Shown in pieces: positions 37,231 to 46,400 of a stretch of 47,500 nt of DNA. Source of the stretch: Mesostigma viride (lineage: Eukaryota; Streptophyta; Mesostigmatophyceae; Mesostigmatales; Mesostigmataceae). The stretch covers positions 180,001-227,500 of the forward strand of contig RPFO01000164.1 of the NCBI GenBank assembly GCA_009746045.1, written 5' to 3'. Positions within the stretch are counted from its first letter, which is position 1. Each line of letters starts with the position of its first letter. A model generated the notes under the pieces. That model was not told where the DNA came from, ran no database searches, and saw only the letters and a program-made list of their open reading frames with translations. Both the position numbers and the translations under genes were made by a program.

Positions 37231-38937
37231 TTAACCCCTAAATGGTCTTGCTGCCGATTTTCCGCCAAAAAGTGACTTACAGCCGATTTGTCGGCACCTA
37301 CTCGGGGGACCAGTTTGCGAGAATACCATTGGGAATTAGGAAACGTTTAGCTGAGAAGAATGAAAGTTTATAAGTTTCTCCAGAACATGATACTAGGGTT
37401 TGCTATATTTTGACAAAGTTATAGAGGTGTTCTGGCCGGTCAAAGTACAAGGGGTCAGGGTACTTTTTCACGTACAACGTGCATTTCGGAAAACGACGAC
37501 CTGGCCATGGCGGCTTGCGCCCACGCATGGCATTTACGTTTGAGTTAGAATTTTCTGGCCAAACTTAGGATATTGATTTTATACGTTCTAAAGATCATAC
37601 AGGCCAATTTTTGGTTCGCGGGAATGCCATTTGATAGGTGTCGGCAGCGTTCTTGCTGGAAAAAACTGCGATCAGGCCGGACGATAGAAACGTTGACAGC
37701 AATACCTTTCCGGCGTATTTTAAAGGACATATTGGTTTCTTTGTACTTTTTATGATGATTTGTAGTCGTAAACGTGCAAGGGTGGCCAGAAATCGCCGAA
37801 TCCAGCGACCATGCTGCACAAATTTGGTGTGCCGAAATGCGCCATTTTGCGGCCACCGCCTGGGCCAAGGTAACGCCATCCATGCCTGGTAAAGCTTAAG
37901 CATCGTTTTCCTATCGATTTTTGACGTTTATATATACGTTCTAGCTTGTGTAGCACATTCTTTTTGCATTATTCATGCTCTTTCTTGACCCTGGCCTGGC
38001 CCCTTTCTAAAACACCCTTCTTAGATGCTTCCCTCAGTCAGTTGACCTGCCACAGGGTGATGGTGATAAGTTTTAGAGGCTGTATGGGTTTGAATACCTC
38101 CATATATGTTTGTTATACATTTCCCACACACATATTGCATGAGTGTGAGGCAGTTGGCTGGTCTCTGTGGCATCATCAAGCATGTAACCGGTGAGTAGAA
38201 GCTTCCCATTGTCAGCATGTGCCACCAGGTGTGCTGGCCATCACCTGGCAAGCTATAGCAGCTTAGGCCTAGTTTATCCTTGCTAGGGCAAACTGAAATA
38301 GGCTTAAAATCACTAGTTTGTTGGTGGCTGCCTCCTAGAATGCATGCCTTGCGTAGGGTATCCGTACCACGTTACCTACGTGCATGGACAAGGTGGCACC
38401 TGCACATAGGTGCCATGTAAGGGCAGTGTGATGATGCAGTTATGTTTCCCCATCATTGTGGAAGGGAAATGTATTGTGTGGCATGGTTGGGGGCCATATT
38501 AGTAGGTATTAGTAGGTAGTATGCCCACTCCTACCCCCTTGGTTGCTTTTTACCAACGGTACTCCTATGGGCTGTACTGGGTGTAACTGCTGGTATACCC
38601 ACCCAAATGATGACCCCAATGGCTCAAACTGTTCAGCAACTAATTGTTTATCATCCCTGAAGTGGTAGGTGCCTAGCTCTTACAACATAATTCAAAATGC
38701 ACATTCTACCAAAAATGAAAACGCTCGTCTTGACCCCCCTGACTTTGACGGCAGTTATACATGGCCTACGATGAATATATGTGAGGTTGTGATATATCAC
38801 GGCTTAGGGCAACTCATGGACACGCTTGCCCCCCAAGGACAGCCATTGGATATTGCTAGGTTGTACAGGGGCTGGTTTACAAAATAGGTGAGTTACTGCC
38901 GATTTATCGGCAGCATTTCCGCCCATTTAGGGGTTAA
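37231..38937. mobile_element. Second PiggyBac-type element, non-autonomous, 1.7 kb
   Basis: TTAA at 37231-37234 and 38934-38937. Ends CCCCTAAATGG (37235) and CCATTTAGGGG (to 38933) are perfect over 11 bp. A shared GCTGCCGAT word lies a little further in on both sides (left GCTGCCGATTTTCC; right inverted GCTGCCGATAAATC). No transposase coding sequence was found inside; short frames such as 38669-38887 have no recognisable motif. The end sequence resembles that of the neighbouring PiggyBac element (CCCCTMAA), so the same transposase could recognise both. Confidence 0.75.
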
Positions 38938-38989
38938 TGGCCGTAATTAATTAAGTAAATACGCGCTCCCATGGCTGTTGCAAGGCAAC

Positions 38990-39282
38990 GTATAAGAACG
39001 CGGTCGTTAAAGCGCGTCAATTGCCCACGACCTGGCGCCGTATGTTAAGTGAGAGAACTATTCCTCGACGCATGGCCGCAATGACTGTGAGGACCTGTAC
39101 CAGGGCATGCCCTATATCACCATCACCATTAAGCAACGCCGCCTGCAGCTAGTAGGGCACCTAGCTCGCACCAACCAGGTAGACACCTCACGTGGCCCCC
39201 CCGCAGGACTGCGACCAGCCCAGCCTGGCCGGCACCTCCTGACGTGGGCTGGGCCCAGTGATGTTAGTGTCCATTTACCCAG
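38990..39282 (+). mobile_element. LINE ORF2 C-terminal fragment
   Basis: Open reading MPYITITIKQRRLQLVGHLA followed by RTNQVDTS. The K-x-R-R-L-x-x-(V/L)-G-H-(L/V)-A-R motif is a hallmark of the C-terminal part of non-LTR retrotransposon ORF2 proteins. It is 5' truncated and cut on the right by the palindrome-bounded insert. The likely continuation is at 41045. Confidence 0.65.
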
Positions 39283-41040
39283 AGGCCTCAATTGAGGCCT
39301 TTTGGCTCAATTGAGGCCTTTTTCACCAAGGTCACATGGGGACGGTAATTTTGGCGGGAAGGACCGGTCCTATGGGTCGTCCGGCCCCAGTGGCGCGAAT
39401 CTGGTATATGTGCTGAGCGTCCTGACCCGTTGGGGTCGACAGGGGTCGACGGTTACTGAAAGATATGTGAGGTGGAAAAGTACCTATTTTGGCCACTTTC
39501 GTGCAACCGGACGACGAATTTTCACGAATGCACGACCATGGCGGCCTCGAGTAAAATAGACCGTATGGCCACGTTCGTGCATCATTTCGACCAGTAAGGA
39601 GCTCGTTGGGTAGATAATTTATCCGTGAAGCTAGCCCGATCGCTAAATGGGTCAGAAGTCAATTACTAAATTCGTGGGGTCGTTATTTGTGTGCTGAATG
39701 CCAGGTTAGTGAAATTCAGCTGGGGCGTAATTGGCGTTGATAGTGCGCCTGCCAGCAGGCCGGTGCTTCGATATGCTGGGAAGAGACTAGCGGAACGGTG
39801 GGGGGGATGTTGGGGCAGCCGTGACTCAAGGGGCACTGGCTATTTTCGAGCCTTTTGGCGTGGATCCGTAGGTAGAGGAAGGGGTGTTTTTAGCTAGGAA
39901 AAACTGGGATGCGGACAATCAACGCGCGCGCGCCCCCAGCTATGGGAGCGCCATTATGCGAACAGCGCTGGTGAGGCCGCTGCAGCCGCTTTCATACGTC
40001 AATGGACGACGCATGGAGCGTCTGTCCGGCCAGATTTGCGGGCTGCATCGCTTCCGGACAACTTGAAAACGCCGAGCTTGAACAGCTTTTCTAATGCAGC
40101 CACGTTCAGCGCCAGCGCATATGCGTGCCTAGTGATCCCGGGTGTGAGGGGTGTGAAAGGTAAGTGCGTCCTGGTGGTAGTAAGGTAATGGCATCGATTT
40201 GCTTGTGATATCGTCAGTTTTTAGCTGCCTATCGGCGCCTAGTGCCGATGTGACGTAAGGCAGGTTACAGTACTTCGTGCAGTGCTCTGCGGCTGGCCCC
40301 CGCCTTATAGACGTGTTTGCTTTCCATAAGAAGCATGGCAGTTCCTGCCATGCTGGCCATGTCTCAGGCAACCCTTGCAAAGCCCGAAATCAAGCTAAGA
40401 GGTCTAGTAGGCTGTGCAAATGTTGTCCAGTTATGCTTGTATATCTTGCCATGTGCTGTTCATCTGCTGCCGCGGCAGCAAACCCCTGTCATAATATACC
40501 GTAACAACCTAGATATTGGGGCTATGTGAGTGAAGCTACGCGCTTGGAAGGTCTCACCTATCATTATAATGCATGATCCTTGTGCGTGTTTGTAATAGAG
40601 GCTTTGGATTCCTCATGGTTACGTGCAATACCCATGGCAGGCTATTGCTGCCTGCAGTGCTGCGCCACAGCCCCGGCCGTGCAAGTGTGTGTGAGGGGTC
40701 CCTTGGGGAGCATGCCATGTCATGCCATGCTTACCATGTCGTGGGGGAACCTCGTAAGGTCCAAAAGACACGTTACATGCAGATGGAACTGAGTACTGAC
40801 GCCTTTTGGTCGCTTGTATCTATGGTCATGTTGTGTTGATGGTGCCGTCGCCGCGACAACCTGTTTTATTAAATCATAATTAAATATGTATTAGGGCTAT
40901 ATGACTGATGTTAAGTGCTGGGAACCCCAAAACAATCATAATAATGCATGGCCTTCACTCATATTTGGAATAAAGTTTGTTGGCTCATTGTAATTACATG
41001 CAACACCCAATTTATGAAAAGGCCTCAATTGAGGCCTTTT
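39283..41040. mobile_element. Putative insert bounded by perfect palindromes
   Basis: The left end is AGGCCTCAATTGAGGCCT (39283-39300), repeated in part at 39304-39322. The right end (41017-41040) is the same core extended to AAAA/TTTT, 24 bp and perfect. The flanks look like two halves of one LINE ORF2 end. No recognisable coding gene lies inside. The element class is unknown; palindromic, identical ends could also be transcription-stop-like hairpins (stem plus T run). Confidence 0.45.
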
Positions 41041-41044
41041 TCCA

Positions 41045-41430
41045 GGTAGATAGACATTAGACGCCGCAAGGCCCGCACCTTCAAAGAACAGCTAGTAGAG
41101 GACATGGGGGGCCTATGCCTCTCCGTGATTTGGAAGAAGATGATGGACAAGGCCAAGCTAGTGGGCCCAGGTCATAGAGGACAACGAGCCCCCCCCAATG
41201 GGGAAGCGCCCGCGTGTGCAATCCCGCGGGAGGCACGCCAGATAGCTCCCCCCGCCTAGGGCAGCGTGCGGCTGCCTAGATAGCTGTTGTAGTTAGAATG
41301 CTGTTAGATAGATGTAGTATGTAGCCAATGTAGATAGATTAGACCGGTAGGAATGTTTGCACCCATCCATCCATCCATCGGGGTTAATGCTCCGTGACTC
41401 CCCAACGAGAGCACGAGTCTAATTAATTAA
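41045..41430 (+). mobile_element. LINE ORF2 end and 3' UTR with hairpin and AATT tail
   Basis: Encodes ARTFKEQLVEDMGGLCLSVI followed by WKKMMDKAKL. Then comes a 3' UTR (TAGATAGCTGTTGTAGTTAG, ACCGGTAGGAATG), a (CATC)n run at 41364-41379, and the end GGTTAATGCTCCGTGACTCC-CCAACGAGAGCACGAG with a TAATTAATTAATTAA tail. This is the best reference copy for the fragments at 12993-13140, 15305-15490 and 29028-29113. Confidence 0.8.
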
Positions 41431-41434
41431 TTAA

Positions 41435-42068
41435 TGGCCGGCGATCTGGAACGCTGTGGAAGGACTACTAGGGTACTAGTAGTGGAAAGATGATCATGCG
41501 AAGACCGCGGGAGCCGCGTGGCTATCTGTAGGAAGACCAGCATGGAGTACCGTATGTGTACACTACACTTCTCTGTAATGCAATAATCGCTCGGATCCCT
41601 GTATCGGCCGGCCGAGGCTGGGTTAGCGACCGGTGCGCCGCCCGGGGCCGGCCGGGCGCGTGTGATGGGGTGGCAATCCGCCGTCGTTGACACGCGTACG
41701 CGCTCGCGGCGCCGCGCCACTGGTCACGTGGCATAGAACTCCAGTGGTGCTGGCTGGCAGCAGCGCGACATCGAAGACCGAAGTCATCGTTAACATGAGT
41801 GCTCTGAAAAAAAACATGACAAGAGATGGCGAAGCGTAATCACCCTAGAATGACACTGCCCACTGCAATCCGTGGCCCCGTACGCTGGTTTCTTCTTTAG
41901 GTGGTCGAATTGCTTGCAGCGATGTTGTCGATTTAAAGCCTGTATTTTTGCCCTGGCCGTTTCGGTGCTGATAAGACCGGGGACTGGGATACCGGTTGGA
42001 ATGCATATGCTTTGCACGTGCCTGCCTACCAGTGCTAGCATGCGGACAATCTGAACCCATCCCAGCTC
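41435..42068. other. Intergenic stretch, probable 5' flank of the Tim44-like gene
   Basis: No gene supported. GC-rich words with GGCCGGC occur near 41605-41660. It probably contains the promoter of the gene starting at 42069, but no TATA box is evident close to it. Confidence 0.35.
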
Positions 42069-42515
42069 ATGGCGCGGGCATCTTCTCGCCAGGTATTTTC
42101 CTATCTAGCTCATCACCTTACCCGTGGGTTAGACTGCAACTTTCATGTTCCTCGCCACTTAGACAGGGCGGTTAGCTTGACGAGATGGGCCCGTGCGGCA
42201 AGTCAAGAGAAGGAAAGAAAGTGGGCAGGCTTATTAGAAAAGAGGTACTACAGTCACCTACCAGACAGTGCAAAGCAACATCCGGTGTCAAGACATGCGT
42301 CAGATGAGCGAGAAGTGGCGGAAAACCAAAAGGCCTGGCCAGAAGAAGATCGACCGCCCAAACCTGACCCTGATGAGTCGCTCATTCGAAGGCGACTTGG
42401 TGCACTATGGGGCGCGGACTCCGGGGTGAATCTTGACGTCGCCCGCCATGAAATACTTCCGGAGTTCGTAGTTAATATTTATCCAAGGCTGCCGAAGTGG
42501 GCGCAGCAGGTGTTG
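42069..42515 (+). CDS. Exon 1, with targeting-like N-terminus
   Basis: ATG at 42069, 149 codons, donor GTACGT (an alternative donor GTGTTG at 42510 also keeps phase 0). After the basic start come RWARAASQEKERKWAGLLEK, a Pro/Asp/Glu-rich linker and a helix reading IYPRLPKWAQQVL. Assignment to the Tim44-like gene rests on phase and order. Confidence 0.5.
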
Positions 42516-43360
42516 GTACGTACTGGGACTTTACACCAACAATTGTTGGGTGGCATGGCCTACCGCTGAAGCTGCCTGTCTGTCATCCAAAAACACGCAC
42601 CCATTGTTCCTTAAGACTTGTTGTATTTCAGAAACATCACAGGCCTTTTTTGACAGTTGTGGTGTACGTTGTTAGAATCGCGGACGAGTCACTTTACAAC
42701 GTTACAAGAATGCGCCATGGTAGCCATGATAGCCATGACAGTGGCAGGCACGTGATGGTCACCAGGGGGTACACCAGGGGGGAGGAAGGCGTATTGGCAG
42801 TGGATAATGATGTGCTCATAGGCTATGGATTTCGTCATTTAATTTTCTCCCCACACAATGGTGCATCCCACATGCCACAGCGGTATTACCTGTCATCCTT
42901 TCCCACATCTCGATGCCCATGGCCGTTGTGCAGCAGGTGGGTATATACATGCGGCTGCAGTAGCTTGGTTGCCGGCGGGAGTGGGTGAGTTAGGTGCTGG
43001 TTGCAATCAAAGGGCTGCGGTTGCCAGTGCTCTCTCTCAGGAAACATTCTGTTGAGCATGGGTGTGAAGTCTGTTATGAACATTTCCACCTGGACAAACC
43101 TAAGTTGACAGCAAGCTTTCCTTGCATACGCCCTGGCGTGCCATTGGCTGGGTCGACTATGCCTGCACGTGTGCATGTGTGTGTGTGCCTATCGGGGGCA
43201 TCGTTGTCCTAATTATCATATACTGCGCTGGTTGTCTCTTTGATACACTGTATGGTCTTGCGTACACATCTGCCTCCCCCCTGCATTCGTCCCTCCCTCC
43301 TTATTCCCTGCCCCACCGCCATCAAGTACACTCTCACACTGGCATACACCCACGCGCATG

Positions 43361-43402
<42 letters not shown>

Positions 43403-46400
43403 AGGAGGCTTGCACTTATCTCTGCTAGGAGGCTGGGTGGTTGGGTGTGTGCGTTCATGGGTGTGTGGGTAACAACGGTTGAGGGGGGTGGAGGAGTAAG
43501 GGCTTACATGTGCTGGTGTACGACCATGATCATGCACACACATGCGATGATGGGTGGCAGACGGAGGGCAAGCAGGTGGCCATCCAGCTGGCAATCGACT
43601 CCTCGTTTGACCCCGCGGATTTCATGGAGGGAGCTCGCCACGCGTTCATGAGAGGTAATGCTTGCAACCACGCCGACCCTGCGTGCGCCAACGCAGACCA
43701 TCACCAAGCTTGTGGTGCTGCATGCTGAGGATGCCTCTGTGTCACAGAGCCCAGCATCCGGCAGCGGCTCTCTTTTGTTGGGGAAAAATAGGGCAGCTAG
43801 GAAATAATCGCCCAGTCTCATGGCTTCCTGTTGCTATCCCTCAGTCTCATCAGCATTTCTGGTTTCGCTGTCAATAACCAGTGCTCCTCCCTTGGTGACC
43901 TTATCTAAGTCAAGTCATGTCCTTGCGTGTGCGCGCCAGAGTTGGTCGCCTTGGCTCGTTGTGTGACAACATGGGCCGTGGTGCCTGCTCGTTCACTGTG
44001 TCTGTACAGTTGGACTCGACCCCAGGGAATACCTGGTCACTTGGTTCCTTGTTAGCCGCATGCACGGCAGTCCGCATGTACGCGTTCATTCACGTGGCCA
44101 CGCTCGCAGAAGCATGGGGTGCTTTGTGCATGCGACTTCCACCGTATGCTCCCTTCCTCATTCCCTTCCCTGCCCGGATGCATTATTGCCCATGCCGTTG
44201 TCTGTGCGCAGTCAACCAGCTGCTGAGCCAACGCGACATCGCCGGCATGCGCGACATGGTGGTCCCATCAGTGCAGGACGCGTACGAGGTAGGGTTCGGC
44301 ATGCCATGCCCACTAGTGTGCATGCAGGCTCGGCTGCACACCTGTTCGAGGTATGGGACAAGGGTGGGGTGGTTGGGCACGTTGATGAGGCACAGGGCGC
44401 CATCTTGCCCACATGCCGTGCATGCTGCACCACCGCATCAGGTCCCCGCATTACGTCACCTCAAGGCCCTCGCTCGGCATGACCCTCTTCGTCAGAGTCC
44501 ATGGCCCGCTTCGTGAGCACGTCTTGTCACGAATCTCTGGCATGAAATGGCATCGCTGCCTGTATGCCGTTGGGTGGTCATTGTCATTACATTGTATTCC
44601 AGATTACTGCTGGCAGTCAGCGGCAGGGTATAGCCAATGCAGCGAGGAGTGTGAGGCGGACAAACTAGGGACGTAGCGTCCTCTGTTGCTTGAGAGGATA
44701 TGTGGACGGGTTCTGTTTCTTGTTCTTCTTGGCTCACGGTTGGTGATTCGTGCCCCGACTTGGCGCACGCAGCACAGCAGCGCGTTGCCTCGTGACCAGT
44801 TTCGGTGCTCAGAATTCTTACACCCGTACGACACAGCCCATGGAAACACGTTCCCGTGCACGCGTGCTCAGAAATCGGCCGGGGAACGGCTCGTACTTTG
44901 CAAGTGGTACTCCAATGGTGTTCGTGTATTTAGTATTTAGGTAGTGCCACGCGAATGGTTTTACAGTGCAGTGCAGACAACGCTATCATCTCTACCCAGG
45001 AACGGTGGACACCCGATCACGTGAGCCTAAGCTTATCATAGATTGACGTTAACATTAATTACCTTGCAGGCAGGAAAACATTTGTATTGTATACCTTAAC
45101 TGTCATCGAGTTTAGCGGACGTCGGACATTGCACTAGCCCTGGGAGCCCTGTGAAATGCACTCTGCATGCAGCTTGATGAATTGAAACTCACGATGGTAA
45201 TCTCGCGCGCGCATGGATTGGGTCCGCTCCAGTGTTTTTTTTAAGTTTTTCGTTACTAGTGGCGCTAGGCCACTTGTGGCGTTTCGAACCATGAAAACTT
45301 CAGTTTACTCGGCCAATGTGTGGCTTTACGCCAACTAAAATTGGGCTTGGCACGGCCACGTGTGGCGGGCTGGCTTTTTGGTGCAGCAAATGACCCTACC
45401 GGCAGCGGGGTCAGCGCGGCGCGGCGCCGTACTGGCATTCCAAGTTCAAAGTAGTTCAGAATAGTATGTTTAAGTATCTTAAGTTCAAACTAGTAGAATT
45501 TAGTAGAATCATTCACGCCTTAAGTTGGGTTCACGCCTGAAGTTGGGTTGACCAAAAACCTCGAACCCAACTTAAAGCGTGAATGCCTGTACACAAGGCG
45601 GGCGAGCGTCTCCGTCTTGAGGCATCGGCGCCGGGCGTACTTGGTAAATTAACAACAACGATTACTACACAGCCACTGCTTAACAAAACGATTACTATAG
45701 TGCCGAAAGTCGAAACACATTAGTCAATGCAGTACAGTACTGTATGGCTGGCGAGTGACTGAGGCGCCAGCCGCCAGGCCGCCAGCGAGCTGAAGCCTGA
45801 AAAGTGAAAATGCACACAAGCTGCAGTCTGCACAGTGCACTCTGGTCTCTGGCAGCGGGCCACTTGCCACTTGGCACTTGGCCGGGCTCTACGTACATGC
45901 GCTATTCAGTCAGTAAGTCAGTCAGTCATAGGAGTACTCATAGTAGTTCTAGTACTAGGGAGGCTTGTGGCGGAACGCCGGCCGGAAGACCGGCTGACAC
46001 CGCCAATTGTGGCGTAACCTGTACTAGAGTGAACTTCAGGCACGGCCACCCTGTGGCGAAACGAAACTACAAAGTAGAACAGCACGGCCAAATTGTGGCT
46101 TCTTGGGTGCCCCGTCAAAGTGGGTGGCACCGCCAGATTTTGCCAAAAAAAGTGCCACACCGCCACATTTGGCGGCATATCGCCACTAAAAAAAACACTG
46201 GTCCGCACTTCCCATACTACTGAAATTATGTATAAGTAGTAACGAGAACTTTCACAAGGCAGAAATTCCGCGTTGGTGTACGCGTGCAGCGCCCGGGGCC
46301 TTTGTTCCAGCTACCGTGCCGACACTCTCTACGGAACCGTAGCAATGGCCGCCTTACCGACGCCGCCGGCCCCGCGTTAGATCGGACATGCGTTTGGCAG

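Noticed and set aside
39301-39322. Bacterial-type intrinsic terminator (stem plus T run)
   Set aside because: The GC stem followed by Ts fits by shape, but the context is eukaryotic and the same palindrome recurs as an element border.
42858-43212. Short frames with Cys/His-rich text
   Set aside because: They lie in the predicted first intron of the Tim44-like gene and no frame is continued by homologous sequence.
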